Made by a program: the position numbers and the translations under genes
NCBI GenBank assembly: GCA_052117605.1
Contig: JBQKIT010000008.1
Length of the DNA: 64,000 nt
Origin: CAG-791 sp000431495
Lineage (GTDB): Bacteria; Bacillota; Clostridia; Lachnospirales; Lachnospiraceae
Direction: 5' to 3' (one strand)
Shown: positions 15,585 through 24,955 of the stretch, in pieces
How the letters are laid out: each line of letters begins with the position of its first letter
Position numbering within the stretch: position 1 is the first letter of the stretch
The notes under the pieces: model-generated
Seen by the model: only the letters and a program-made list of their open reading frames with translations
Database searches by the model: none
Told to the model about the DNA's origin: nothing

Positions 15585-17375
15585 TCAATTGAATATTCTT
15601 CGGATGGCAACAATGTTGCGGTAGGTTGCCGTTCCGGTTGTAATGCCGTATCGAGGGTTCGATGCGTGCACAATCTGGTTGTTGCCAAGGTAAATCGCGA
15701 CATGACCGGAGTACAGAATCAGATCGCCCGGCTGTGCCTCTGCCAGGGAATTCACAGCTGTTCCGCTGTGCTCCTGAGAGCCTGTGTAATGCGGAAGACT
15801 TACACCGAAGTTTGCGTACACCGCCATGGTAAAGCCGGAGCAGTCCGTTCCGTTTGTCAGGCTGGAGCCGCCCCACACATAGGGATTGCCGACAAACTGC
15901 AGAGCATAATTTGCAACTGCCTGTCCGGATGCGCTGCCGGAGCCGCTGCCTCCCGTATATGTATTCAAAGCTCCCGAGCCACCGGATTTCTTCTTGCTTC
16001 CTGAAGTGCCCGCCGTGCCGGCCGCTGCATTCGAGGCAGCCTTCGCCGCTTCCTCTTCTTCCTTTCTGGACGCCTCAGCTGCTGCTTCCTCAGCCTCCTC
16101 CTGTGCTCTGGAGACCGCCTCCGGATAAACATCCTCCACGTCCGCAAAGTCTGCGGAAATGTAGCCTTCTCCATCTTCTGTATTGACCTTGTACCAGCCG
16201 TCTGTTTCTTCCAGAATATCCAGCGTCTGGCCCTGTCCGATCAATGTAATGACGTCGGAATCCGCCTGAGCAGCCGCACGCACGCGAAGGGTCTCCGTCG
16301 TAACAACCGCCTTCTTCGTCGTCACGGAATCCGCAAGCTGCTGCGCCGTATCTCCGGTCGCAACATATTCCTCGCGAATATATCCGGTGACATCTCCGGA
16401 CCTGACACGTGCCCAGCCGTTTCCGGTGCGCCCAAGAACCTTGGCCACAGAACCGTTATAGAGCTTGCCCACGATATCAGATTCCTCATCGGCATCAGCG
16501 CGGACATTGATATAATCATTGACCTGGGCCACGACGATCTCATTGCCGTTCGAATCCGTCGCCATGCCGGTCTCGACGGAAGCCTCTGAATCCGTTCCAC
16601 TCTCCGCTTCCTCTTTTCCGGAGGCCTCCGGATCCGTATCTGATGCAGCCGTGCCATCCTCTCCGGAAGCATTTTCGGAAGTATCTTCCGAAGCACCCTC
16701 CGCAGAATTGTTTCCCTCCTGTGAGGAAGCAAGCAGCGCTTCCGCTTCTCCCGCGCTGATCACGCCCTGATCCAACTTCATCTGTGCTTCTCTTCGGTCC
16801 ACCATTTGTGCAAGCTGAACCGCAATGTTCGCATCCGACACCACCGTCACCGCTGTTGCCGACAGAATCGTTGCGGTCGCACTGTCGATTTGGATTCCCT
16901 GCGTCTCCGAAACCGCATTGACCACTGCCTGTTCACGGGCCTGTACCGGAGTCAGCTGTGTCTCCGCGATGGAGCGGTTGTCTTCCTCATCCGTGGTATC
17001 TTCAGAGGCATCTTCTGCCTCATCCGACCCTTCCCCCGCCGACACATTCTCTGCCGCCGATGCCTGGATCGTAAGTCCGTTCTTCTCATCTTTTCGAATC
17101 ACGGAGATCAGTCCGTTGTCATACAGGTTATCCTCCACATTTCGAAGAGATACCTTCTTCGCCGCAAACGCATAGGAAAAGCCTGCTCCCGGCAGCATGA
17201 CAGGAGCGTGCTCTTCTTCCTCCGAAGCCATTTCCGTCTGCGCTGCCAGAACCTGCTGCGGCATGCCCGCTCCGATCATTGCTCCGCCAAGCGCCAGTGC
17301 ACACAGCCCGGCCGCAAATCTTCTATGTATTCTTTTTATTTTTCCTGTGATCAAAATTCCCGTTGTCCCCTTCAT
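15585..17375 (-). CDS. Secreted NlpC/P60 endopeptidase with two SH3b domains
   Basis: Wall hydrolase expected to cleave D-gamma-Glu-diaminopimelate or similar bonds in peptidoglycan. The 596 residues begin with a signal peptide (KRIHRRFAAGLCALALGG, cleavage near VLAA at about 45). A long acidic Ser/Glu/Asp-rich linker follows (about 120-270), then SH3b repeat 1 (YINVRADADEESDIVGKLYN, about 285-345), SH3b repeat 2 (TLRVRAAAQADSDVITLIGQ, about 355-415) and an Ala/Glu coiled-coil. The C-terminal NlpC/P60 domain has Cys512 (TDCSGF), His558 (GHVAIY) and His570 (IVHASN). Followed by its own terminator. Upstream lies a divergent small gene. Confidence 0.93.
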   Translation of the reverse strand: MKGTTGILITGKIKRIHRRFAAGLCALALGGAMIGAGMPQQVLAAQTEMASEEEEHAPVMLPGAGFSYAFAAKKVSLRNVEDNLYDNGLISVIRKDEKNGLTIQASAAENVSAGEGSDEAEDASEDTTDEEDNRSIAETQLTPVQAREQAVVNAVSETQGIQIDSATATILSATAVTVVSDANIAVQLAQMVDRREAQMKLDQGVISAGEAEALLASSQEGNNSAEGASEDTSENASGEDGTAASDTDPEASGKEEAESGTDSEASVETGMATDSNGNEIVVAQVNDYINVRADADEESDIVGKLYNGSVAKVLGRTGNGWARVRSGDVTGYIREEYVATGDTAQQLADSVTTKKAVVTTETLRVRAAAQADSDVITLIGQGQTLDILEETDGWYKVNTEDGEGYISADFADVEDVYPEAVSRAQEEAEEAAAEASRKEEEEAAKAASNAAAGTAGTSGSKKKSGGSGALNTYTGGSGSGSASGQAVANYALQFVGNPYVWGGSSLTNGTDCSGFTMAVYANFGVSLPHYTGSQEHSGTAVNSLAEAQPGDLILYSGHVAIYLGNNQIVHASNPRYGITTGTATYRNIVAIRRIFN

Positions 17376-17580
17376 CCACCGCAGCGGATATACGCACCAG
17401 AAGTGCCAATTGTTACAAGTTTGTTACATTATTTATGATGTCAGCGGATCCTGTCAAGAGCCCTTCCGCATGGATTCTTCACAATCCTTCACTATTTTAC
17501 ATATTTTCCGGCTTTGTCAACACGATTTCCTCAAAATCCAGGTCTACGATTCACTGCAATCCTGGTCTATAATCATCCAC

Positions 17581-18156
17581 ATGAAAACAAGAACTGTATC
17601 TGAACTGAATGCCGCCTACGGTTTCACGCCTCTTCCGCATGGTCTTTCTTCTGCAGAAAGACCGTTTGCTGCGGCGGCCAGATTTTCTGATCCGGAGGAG
17701 CCGTTTGCAACAACCGCCGAATTCTCTGCTGCGGCGAGAAATCACTGCTGCGCAGTCATGGTATTGAATCTGCTTCTTCTGAGATTTCCTGCATATTGCG
17801 CGGGCTTTTCCCGCAGTGAGCTTTTCAAAGAAATCCATGGAGAAATCGGAAACGGACCGGTTCTGTCTCTTCGCCGGGCAAACCGTTTCCTTCAGAAAGC
17901 GCAGCTTCCGGGCCGGCTGATCCGAATGCCCCGATCCCAATTTCCCGGCTGTCGTGCAGAATACCATGCACTTCTCCTTGCATCGGCTCCCCTTGACTGG
18001 CACTGGGTGCTTGCCATTCCGGATTCCGGGAAGAATCCGCCTGCCCCGGATGCAGCCATCCCCGTTATCACCGGCTGGGATCCGGACCGTCCATACCTCT
18101 GGAATCCGGAAGGTCCCTCCCGCCTTCTGGCCGCCTGGAGACTGGATTCGGACTAA
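17581..18156 (+). CDS. Uncharacterised protein, possibly papain/C39-like fold
   Basis: 191 residues with no family that I recognise with certainty. A Cys pair early in the chain (ARNHCCAVMVLNLLLL, about 52-67), a later His in DWHWVLAIP (about 140) and an Asp in ITGWDPDRPYLWNP resemble the Cys/His/Asp order of C39-like cysteine peptidases, but this is weak. No signal peptide. The ATG at 17581 has no ribosome site; instead TATAAT lies at 17568-17573, which would put transcription start almost on the ATG, suggesting a leaderless mRNA or a wrong start. A terminator follows the stop. Confidence 0.6.
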   Translation: MKTRTVSELNAAYGFTPLPHGLSSAERPFAAAARFSDPEEPFATTAEFSAAARNHCCAVMVLNLLLLRFPAYCAGFSRSELFKEIHGEIGNGPVLSLRRANRFLQKAQLPGRLIRMPRSQFPGCRAEYHALLLASAPLDWHWVLAIPDSGKNPPAPDAAIPVITGWDPDRPYLWNPEGPSRLLAAWRLDSD

Positions 18157-18168
18157 CAGATACTAAAA

Positions 18169-18196
18169 CGGACAGGTCTTCCATCAGACCTGTCCG
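18169..18196. terminator. Bidirectional terminator between converging genes
   Basis: Perfect stem CGGACAGGTCT/AGACCTGTCCG with a six-base loop, flanked by AAAA on both sides, between the small plus-strand gene and the minus-strand GDPD gene. Confidence 0.85.
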
Positions 18197-18212
18197 AAAA
18201 CGCCATATTCTC

Positions 18213-18941
18213 TTATTCCATTACAATCTTCCGGCACACATCGGGCTTGTTGGTGATGATTGCCTCGACGCCCATGTCTCTGCACAGCTTCATGTACACC
18301 TCGTCGTTTACCGTCCAGACATGTGTTTCCAGCCCGTATTCATGAGCTGTCTTCACATATTCCGGATCCTGAAGAAAATAAAGTGCCGGATGCAGCGCAT
18401 TGACCTTTGCCTTTTCCTTCGCATAGGGAGCCACATCAAGCCATCCGTCCGAGTACAGAAGTCCTGTATTGACATCCGGCTTCAGATTCCGAAGATGAAC
18501 CAGTGTCTCATGATTGAAGGAGGAATACATCACCTTCTCTTCCATGCCCATTCTGGCTGTCAGGTCCAGGACCTTCTCCTCAATTCCGCTGTAACGGAAG
18601 ACGCCTGTCTTGAATTCCACATTGATCGTAAGGCCCGTTGGCTTCAGAAGCTCATAGACCTCCTCCAGTGTCGGAATCTGCACCTTTGTATACTCGGGAT
18701 GTACACGGTTGAAATTCATCTTCCGAAGCTCGGCAAAGGTAAGATCCTTCACATAGCCGGTTCCGTCGCTGACCCGCTCAATCGACTCGTCATGTGTCAC
18801 AACAAGCTCACCGTCCGATGTCAGCTGCACATCCAGCTCGACCCCATCTGCCTGCATTTCTGCCGCCTTTTCAAACGCAGGAAGCGTATTCTCCGGCGCA
18901 TACGCGGAAGCTCCGCGATGTGCCCATACCAATGTTCTCAT
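18213..18941 (-). CDS. Glycerophosphodiester phosphodiesterase
   Basis: Hydrolyses deacylated phospholipids to glycerol-3-phosphate and an alcohol. The 242 residues are a cytosolic-type GDPD TIM barrel without signal peptide. The catalytic and metal residues are visible: His8 and Arg9 (AHRGASAYAPENTLPAF), Glu35 and Asp37 (GVELDVQLT) and His50 (VVTHDESI). The C-terminal blocks THVWTVND and AIITNKPD are also present. Downstream of the UMF1-type permease gene on the same strand, with a 48-bp gap containing a GACCGTT/AACGGTC stem. Confidence 0.93.
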   Translation of the reverse strand: MRTLVWAHRGASAYAPENTLPAFEKAAEMQADGVELDVQLTSDGELVVTHDESIERVSDGTGYVKDLTFAELRKMNFNRVHPEYTKVQIPTLEEVYELLKPTGLTINVEFKTGVFRYSGIEEKVLDLTARMGMEEKVMYSSFNHETLVHLRNLKPDVNTGLLYSDGWLDVAPYAKEKAKVNALHPALYFLQDPEYVKTAHEYGLETHVWTVNDEVYMKLCRDMGVEAIITNKPDVCRKIVME

Positions 18942-18989
18942 CTCTGCTCCTTCGGACCGTTCCGAAAACGGTCTCCTTCCATTATTCGC

Positions 18990-20231
18990 TTAATTATTTG
19001 CCGCTTCCTGTCTGGTGCTTACCACAAACAGGATCAGACCAATCACAAAGAAAACCGCAATGACGCCGACACCGTTGTTGACGCTTCCTGTCATCTGCGA
19101 CACCAGTCCCATCAGCGTCGTGCCGATCACCGAAGCACCCTTTCCGCAGATGTCATAGAAGCCGAAAAATTCTCCGGAACGTTCTGCCGGAATGATCTTG
19201 GCAAAATAAGAACGGGACAGCGCCTGAATTCCGCCCTGAAACATTCCGACAAAAATTGCCAGTACCCAGAACTGCCAGCTTGCACTCATAAAGTAAGCAA
19301 AAATCGCGATGCCCGTGTAAGCTGCAATGGCAATCATGATCAGCTTCTCCGACATGCCCTTCTGCGAAAGCTTTCCAAACAGGATCGCAAACGGGAAGGC
19401 AACAAACTGCGTCACAAGAAGCGCAAGCAGCATATCGGTCGATCCCAGCCCGAGTGCAGAGCCGTAGGCCGTCGACATATCAATGATGGTGTAAACGCCA
19501 TCGATATAGAAAAAGAACGCCAGCAGGAAAAAGAAAACCTTTTTATTCTTCGCAATGTCCCGGAGGCTGACGCCGAGCTGCTGCAGAATATTCTTCTTTT
19601 CCTCTTCGCCTGTAAGGAAATACTTCTGCTGATAGCTGCGAAGAATCGGAACCGACACTCCCATCCACCATACCGCTGTAATGACGAGTGCAAAAGAAAG
19701 TGCCGTCATCTGCGAAAGGCCGATTTTGTCGCTGTTCAGAACCAGCAGAAGGCAGGCAATGAACGGAACGCAGCTTCCGATGTAGCCCCAGGCATAGCCC
19801 TGAGAGGAAACATTGTCCATCCGCTCTTCCGTGGTAATATCGCCAAGCGTCGAATCATAGACAACAAGACTCAGGGAGTATACGGATTTTACAATGCAGA
19901 AGACGATCAGGAACATCAGCCATTCCTTCACAAAGCCAAGCGCCGCACACCCGATTGCTCCCAGGACAATGGTTGCCGCAAAGATGGCTTTCTTTTTCTT
20001 CCCCTTGTCCGCCGCAGCACCGAGGAGCGGTCCGAGGAAGGCAACAATCAAAGTGGAAATGGAAATGGCATAGCCCCAGTAGGCCAGATAATTGACCTCA
20101 GAAAGCCCCGCCTGTTTGCCCAGCTGATTGAAGTAAATCGGTATGATGGTGGAAACCATCATCGTAAAGGCCGAATTGGCCACGTCATACAGGATCCACT
20201 TCTTTTCCAGTGATGTCAGCTTCGACTTCAT
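18990..20231 (-). CDS. MFS transporter, UMF1/Atg22-like family
   Basis: 413 residues with about 12 membrane helices. The N-terminus LEKKWILYDVANSAFTMMVS and the loop PLLGAAADKGKKKK are typical of bacterial UMF1-type (Atg22-like) permeases, which are related to amino-acid effluxers. The substrate is unknown. Same direction as the GDPD gene downstream and the ABC importer genes upstream; the 42-bp gap to the ATPase gene suggests one transcript. Confidence 0.85.
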   Translation of the reverse strand: MKSKLTSLEKKWILYDVANSAFTMMVSTIIPIYFNQLGKQAGLSEVNYLAYWGYAISISTLIVAFLGPLLGAAADKGKKKKAIFAATIVLGAIGCAALGFVKEWLMFLIVFCIVKSVYSLSLVVYDSTLGDITTEERMDNVSSQGYAWGYIGSCVPFIACLLLVLNSDKIGLSQMTALSFALVITAVWWMGVSVPILRSYQQKYFLTGEEEKKNILQQLGVSLRDIAKNKKVFFFLLAFFFYIDGVYTIIDMSTAYGSALGLGSTDMLLALLVTQFVAFPFAILFGKLSQKGMSEKLIMIAIAAYTGIAIFAYFMSASWQFWVLAIFVGMFQGGIQALSRSYFAKIIPAERSGEFFGFYDICGKGASVIGTTLMGLVSQMTGSVNNGVGVIAVFFVIGLILFVVSTRQEAANN

Positions 20232-20273
20232 AATTCTCTAATCCCCCATCTTCCTTCTGTGCGTTTTCCGAAG

Positions 20274-21062
20274 TCAGGACAACGCCATCCGGTCCGAAAC
20301 CTCTCCGCCTGCTTCCTCAAATTTCTGAAGAAGATCCTGTACCTGCAGCTTCTTCTTCTCCTCGCCGGAAACATCATAGATGATCTTTCCGTTTGACATC
20401 ATGATCAGACGGTTTCCATGCTCAATGGCATCGTGCATGTTATGCGTAACCATCAGCGTTGTCAGTCTGTTCTCTCCGACGATCCGGTCGGTTGCTTCCA
20501 GAACCTTCGCCGCCGTCTTCGGGTCAAGCGCCGCCGTATGCTCGTCCAGAAGCAAAACCTTCGGCTTCTTCATGGTCGCCATCAGAAGAGTCAGTGCCTG
20601 TCTCTGTCCTCCGGAAAGAAGTCCGACCTTGGAGCTCATGCGATCCTCCAGTCCCAGATCCAGCTTCTTCAGAAGCTCCCGGTACTCGCCCTCTTCCTTT
20701 TTCCCGACCCCCCAGCGAAGCGTTCTTCTCTGTCCGCGCCGTGCAGCCAGCGCCATGTTCTCATCAATCTGCATATCTCCGGCGGTTCCTGTCATCGGAT
20801 CCTGGAACACTCTTCCGAAGTAAGCCGCTCTCCTGAATTCTGGCAGTGCAGATACGTCCTCACCGCCAATCAGAATCTGTCCGGAGTCCACCGGCCAGAC
20901 ACCGGCGACCGCATTCATAACGGTCGACTTGCCCGCTCCGTTTCCTCCGATGACCGTACAGAAATCTCCGTCGTTCAGCTTCAGGCTCACGTTAACCAGT
21001 GCCTTCTTCTCATTGATGGTACCGGCATTGAATGTTTTCGAAATACTTCTCAGCTCCAGCAT
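20274..21062 (-). CDS. ABC importer ATP-binding protein (TrpX-type system)
   Basis: 262 residues. Walker A GGNGAGKST at 39-47, signature LLSGGQRQALTLLMA, Walker B KVLLLDEHTAALD and the H-loop VTHNMHDAIEHGNRL are present. Two bases separate it from the permease gene, so they are coupled. It energises uptake by the adjacent permease and lipoprotein; in characterised relatives the system imports tryptophan or tyrosine. Confidence 0.92.
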   Translation of the reverse strand: MLELRSISKTFNAGTINEKKALVNVSLKLNDGDFCTVIGGNGAGKSTVMNAVAGVWPVDSGQILIGGEDVSALPEFRRAAYFGRVFQDPMTGTAGDMQIDENMALAARRGQRRTLRWGVGKKEEGEYRELLKKLDLGLEDRMSSKVGLLSGGQRQALTLLMATMKKPKVLLLDEHTAALDPKTAAKVLEATDRIVGENRLTTLMVTHNMHDAIEHGNRLIMMSNGKIIYDVSGEEKKKLQVQDLLQKFEEAGGEVSDRMALS

Positions 21063-21064
21063 GA

Positions 21065-22042
21065 TCAGTTCTCCTTTCCTTCTCCGGCAGAACCGTTTGC
21101 TCTGCTGTTGCGCTTCGCAAGTGCATGGAAGGAGCTCTTGCGCATTTCCTTCAGATACGGAACAGCAAGGAAGATCGCTACCACAATTGCCGTCAGAAGC
21201 TTCATATCGTCCGCCGGGAACTTCAGCCAGAGAACGAATACATAGACAAAATAATAGATGACCGCACCAATCACAACGAAGGTGAGCCGCAGAATAAAGC
21301 CAAGGCGCTTCCCAAGGATTGCTTCGCCGATCACTTCTCCGATGATCACGGCCGCAAGTCCGATGACAATGGAGCCCTGTCCCATTTTGACATCCGCAAA
21401 GCCCTGATACTCGGAAAGAATACCTCCGGAGAGTGCAACCAGTCCGTTGGAAACCGCAAGAGCAACAATCTTCATGCGCCCCGTGTTGATGCCCTGTGCC
21501 CGGCTCATGTGCGGGTTAATGCCCGTCGCACGGATGGCACTTCCCATTTCGGTTCCGAGGAACCAGTAGAAAACGCCGATAATCACGACATCCACGATCA
21601 TGGTCAGTGCAATGGTCTGTCCCAGATAGCGAATATTCGAGGTAAAATGAACGGTCACGCTGCCGGCGGGGACCGCCTGATTTGCCTTTCCCATGATGTT
21701 CAGGTTGATGGAATACAGGGAAATCTGGGTCAGGATTCCGGCCAGAATGTCCGGAATTCCGAGACAAACATGAAGGACTCCCGTAATCAGACCTGCCGCA
21801 ACACCTGCCAGAAATGCGATCGGAAGAACCGCTTCCGGGCTCCATCCGTTCAGAATCAGCATGACGGCCACCGCGCCGCCTGTTGCAAAGGATCCATCCA
21901 CCGAAAGATCTGCAAAATTCAGCACGCGAAACGTCAGATACACGCCAAGCGCCATGATGCCCCAGATCAGTCCCTGTGCCAGACCTCCCGGTGCAGCATT
22001 CCACAATGCCGTAGGATTCAGTGATGCAAAATATGCTGCCAT
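21065..22042 (-). CDS. ABC importer permease (TrpX-type system)
   Basis: 325 residues, about eight to ten membrane segments, branched-chain-permease-like fold. N-terminal LAQGLIWGIMALGVYLTFRV and the motif LADLSVDGSFATGGAVAV are typical of permeases paired with PF04392-type lipoproteins. The C-terminal tail is basic. Between the lipoprotein gene (133-bp gap with a terminator-like hairpin) and the ATPase gene. Confidence 0.92.
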   Translation of the reverse strand: MAAYFASLNPTALWNAAPGGLAQGLIWGIMALGVYLTFRVLNFADLSVDGSFATGGAVAVMLILNGWSPEAVLPIAFLAGVAAGLITGVLHVCLGIPDILAGILTQISLYSINLNIMGKANQAVPAGSVTVHFTSNIRYLGQTIALTMIVDVVIIGVFYWFLGTEMGSAIRATGINPHMSRAQGINTGRMKIVALAVSNGLVALSGGILSEYQGFADVKMGQGSIVIGLAAVIIGEVIGEAILGKRLGFILRLTFVVIGAVIYYFVYVFVLWLKFPADDMKLLTAIVVAIFLAVPYLKEMRKSSFHALAKRNSRANGSAGEGKEN

Positions 22043-22077
22043 TTGAATACTCCCTCCATCTGTAGCTTTCTGATACC

Positions 22078-22113
22078 GAAAAACAGCGCAGGCACTTCGT
22101 CGCGCCTGCGCTG
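22078..22113 (-). terminator. Intra-operon terminator after the binding-protein gene
   Basis: Perfect ten-base stem CAGCGCAGGC/GCCTGCGCTG followed by TTTTTCGG on the minus strand. It lies between the substrate-binding lipoprotein and permease genes, so it should let the lipoprotein be made in excess. Confidence 0.85.
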
Positions 22114-22175
22114 CCCGTTATTCGATTATATCGCAATCCTTGAAAGATTTCATTACATTAACCTGGCAAAGTAAA

Positions 22176-23237
22176 TTATTCGCCATCCGGAATTGCCACG
22201 TAATCCTCCGGCATGGTCATGCCAAGAGCCTCTGCATAAGAAGCATTGTACTCCTTGGTCGTTGCCGCTGCCTTCTCGATTGCCATCGTGGAAATATCTT
22301 CTCCCTCGGAAAGGATCCGGATTGCCTGCTGACCGGTCGTATATCCAAGATCATAGTAGCTGATGGACAGGGTTGCCAGTCCGCCTGCCTTGCACATATT
22401 CTCTTCGCCGCAGATGATCGGAATTCCTGCAGGCTCTGTGACGTTGGAAACAATCGTCATATTGGAGGCTGCGGTGTTGTCCGTCGGGATGTACATCGCA
22501 TCGCAGTCAGAAACCGCGCTGTTTACAACCGACTGCAGATCGTTGGAATCTGCGAAGGTGTACTCCTGATAAGCAATTCCATCTTCGTCAAGATATTTCT
22601 CAATCTCGGTAGCCTGGAACTTGGAGTTTGCCTCTGCCGAGCAGTAGAGAATTGCAACCTTTTTCACATCCGGAACCAGCTCGACAATCATCTTCTCCTG
22701 CTGATCCAGAGGAGCCAGATCCGATGTACCGGATACGTTCATTCCTGTGGTGCCTGTGAAATCCGTAAGATTCAGTGCTGCGCCATAGTCCGTCACGGAG
22801 GTTCCGAGAATCGGGATATCGGTCGTTGCCGCTACTGCAGCCTGCAGAGCAGGAGTTGCATTGGCAAGAATCAGATCATAATCATTGTTCACAAAGCCCG
22901 TCACAATGGTAGAGCAGGTAGCGGAATCACCCTGCGCATTCTGATAATCAATGGTGACGTTGTCGCCGTACTTCTCCTTCAGCGCATCCTCAAAGCCCTG
23001 CGTAGCCGCGTCCAGCGCATCGTGCTGAACGAGCTGGCAGATGCCGACGGTAAACTTCTGATCTGAGCTCTCCCCGGCTGCATCAGCAGTTGTCTCCGCC
23101 GCTGCGTCTGTAGTTTCTGCTGCCGCGTCCGTGGTTGTCTCTGCTGCGGTATTCTGTGTGTCTGCTGCCTGACTGCCGCAGCCGGCCATTGCAAGCATTG
23201 TGCCTGCAAGAACAAATGCAAGAAGTTTCTTTTTCAT
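22176..23237 (-). CDS. ABC importer substrate-binding lipoprotein (TrpX family)
   Basis: 353 residues from the start MKKKLLAFVLAG, chosen because GGGAG precedes it and a lipoprotein signal with lipobox LAMAGC follows. An Ala/Thr/Glu linker of about 40 residues tethers the PF04392-type two-lobed binding domain (VGICQLVQHDALDAATQGFE, then GTSVTDYG, VAILYCSAEANS, YIPTDNTAASN, GIPIICGEENM). Such proteins bind aromatic amino acids in characterised cases; specificity here is inferred. Promoter at 23288-23316, inverted repeat in the 5' leader. Confidence 0.92.
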   Translation of the reverse strand: MKKKLLAFVLAGTMLAMAGCGSQAADTQNTAAETTTDAAAETTDAAAETTADAAGESSDQKFTVGICQLVQHDALDAATQGFEDALKEKYGDNVTIDYQNAQGDSATCSTIVTGFVNNDYDLILANATPALQAAVAATTDIPILGTSVTDYGAALNLTDFTGTTGMNVSGTSDLAPLDQQEKMIVELVPDVKKVAILYCSAEANSKFQATEIEKYLDEDGIAYQEYTFADSNDLQSVVNSAVSDCDAMYIPTDNTAASNMTIVSNVTEPAGIPIICGEENMCKAGGLATLSISYYDLGYTTGQQAIRILSEGEDISTMAIEKAAATTKEYNASYAEALGMTMPEDYVAIPDGE

Positions 23238-23258
23238 AATTGATCTCCCTTCGCGTTT

Positions 23259-23274
23259 CAATCCGTCCGGATTG
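23259..23274. promoter_or_regulatory. Inverted repeat CAATCCG-TC-CGGATTG in the leader
   Basis: Perfect 7+7 palindrome between the -10 box and the ribosome site of the binding-protein gene. Candidate operator or 5' hairpin. Confidence 0.4.
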
Positions 23275-23287
23275 ATTGATTTATTAC

Positions 23288-23316
23288 ATTAAAGCGCAGA
23301 CGCGTTGGTGTGTCAA
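23288..23316 (-). promoter_or_regulatory. Promoter of the TrpX-type ABC operon
   Basis: On the minus strand TTGACA (23311-23316), 17 bp, TTTAAT (23288-23293). Confidence 0.75.
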
Positions 23317-23390
23317 ATTATTTTTGAAGCTTCCTGCATTTTTTCTGGCTGTGCATGCTTTTTTCTATGGAATATTTTTACGGATAACGC

Positions 23391-23420
23391 AAAAGAGAGC
23401 TGCTCATCGCAGCTCTCTCA
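23391..23420. terminator. Terminator of the isomerase-family gene
   Basis: Stem AGAGAGCTGC/GCAGCTCTCT followed by TTTTGCG on the minus strand and by ATTTTTG a few bases on for the plus strand. Confidence 0.8.
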
Positions 23421-23455
23421 TCATTTTTGTGAATCAGCAAATGCTGTCTTCCGGT

Positions 23456-24955
23456 TCAGGCAAACGGCTTTGTGAAAGGATTCTCGTCCTCGTACAGAAC
23501 GCCTTCCGGCTGGTTGTAGCCGATCTCGCTCGGATCTACGCCGATGTACTTCAGTGCATCGTACAGATTCTTGCCGTAGTGGCCGAACATAACCGCACCG
23601 TGGTGAGGATAGTTCTTGCCTACCAGGATGTAACGATAGAAGCGGCCCATCTCCTTGATGCCGAATACACCGATTCCGCCGAAGGAACGGGTTGCAACCG
23701 GAAGAACCTCGCCCTCTGCAGCATAAGCGCGCAGCTTGTTGTCTGCGGTAGACTGCAGTCTGTAGAAGGTGATCTTGCTGGGAGCGATATCGCCTTCGAT
23801 GGTTCCGTCGCACCAATCCTGCGGGTGAGTTCTTGCCATGATTCTCTGGAAGGACAGGTGAGGATTGGTGAGCTTCGTGGAGCAGGTATTGCCGCAGTGG
23901 AAGCCCATGAAGGTATCCGTGAACTTGTAATCGAACTTGCCCTTGATGGACTCGTCATACATATCGTGAGGAACCGTGTTGTTGATATCCAGAAGAGTAA
24001 CCTCGTCTCCGGAGATGCACAGTCCGATGTACTCGGAAAGCGTTCCGTAGATATCTACTTCACAGGATACCGGAATGCCTTTGCGCATCAGGCGGCTGTT
24101 GACATAGCAGGGAACGAACTTGAACATATCCTGGAATGCCGGCCAGCACTTGGTGGTCAGAGCAACGTACTTGCGATAGCCCTTGTGAGCCTCAGCCCAG
24201 TCAAGAAGAGTCAGCTCATACTGAGCAAGCTTCCGGAGCATTTCAGGCTCCTTGCCTGCCTCATAGTGCATTTCCTGAGCCATATCTGCAGCAACCTCAG
24301 CGATTCTCTCGTCGCCCTCGTGCTTCTGATAGGACTCGAACAGATCCAGCTCAGACTCTTCCTCAACCTCAATGTCCAGGTTATACAGCTGCTTGATCGG
24401 AGCGTTGCATGCCAGGAAGTTGGACGGGCGGGGTCCGAAGGTAATGATCTTCAGGTTGGACAGGCCGTATGCTACGCGTGCAACCGGAAGGAAATCATGG
24501 ATCATATCTGCGCACTCTTCCGCATTGCCTACCGGATAATCCGGGATATAGCACTTTGTATTGCGAAGAGCCAGGTTGTAGGAAGCATTCAGAACACCGC
24601 AGTAAGCATCGCCGCGGCCGTCGATCAGATCGTTCTGGGACTCCTCAGCTGCTGCACAGAGCATCTTCGGTCCATCGAAGTGCTTCGCAAGAAGAGTCTC
24701 GGAAATTTCAGGTCCGAAGTTTCCAAGATATACGCACAGCGCATTGCAGTCGTTCTTCTTGATATCCTCGAGTGCGTTCACCATATCGATTTCGCTCTCG
24801 ATGATTGTGATGGGACACTCATAGATGTCTGCAGCATTGTACTTCTTCGCGTAAGCTGCTACCAGAGCTTTTCTGCGGTTCTCAGCAAGAGAAGCGGGGA
24901 AGCAGTCACGGGAAACGGCAACAATACCAAGCTTGATTACAGGAATATTGTTCAT
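23456..24955 (-). CDS. L-fucose/L-arabinose isomerase family protein
   Basis: 499 residues; start MNNIPVIKLGIVAVSRD chosen for GGAGG five bases upstream. The fold family is recognised from the layered N-terminal half (ITIIESEIDMVNALEDIKKN, LGNFGPE, GRGDAYCGVLNASYN) and the C-terminal metal-binding half (VSCEVDIYGTLSEYIG, TFMGFHCGNTCSTKL, HPQDWCDGTIEGDI, VLVGKNYPHHGAVMFGHYG). Glu, Asp and His residues in these blocks would bind Mn2+. Many such proteins are annotated as fucose isomerase without proof; no sugar kinase or aldolase lies nearby, so the substrate is open. Confidence 0.8.
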   Translation of the reverse strand: MNNIPVIKLGIVAVSRDCFPASLAENRRKALVAAYAKKYNAADIYECPITIIESEIDMVNALEDIKKNDCNALCVYLGNFGPEISETLLAKHFDGPKMLCAAAEESQNDLIDGRGDAYCGVLNASYNLALRNTKCYIPDYPVGNAEECADMIHDFLPVARVAYGLSNLKIITFGPRPSNFLACNAPIKQLYNLDIEVEEESELDLFESYQKHEGDERIAEVAADMAQEMHYEAGKEPEMLRKLAQYELTLLDWAEAHKGYRKYVALTTKCWPAFQDMFKFVPCYVNSRLMRKGIPVSCEVDIYGTLSEYIGLCISGDEVTLLDINNTVPHDMYDESIKGKFDYKFTDTFMGFHCGNTCSTKLTNPHLSFQRIMARTHPQDWCDGTIEGDIAPSKITFYRLQSTADNKLRAYAAEGEVLPVATRSFGGIGVFGIKEMGRFYRYILVGKNYPHHGAVMFGHYGKNLYDALKYIGVDPSEIGYNQPEGVLYEDENPFTKPFA

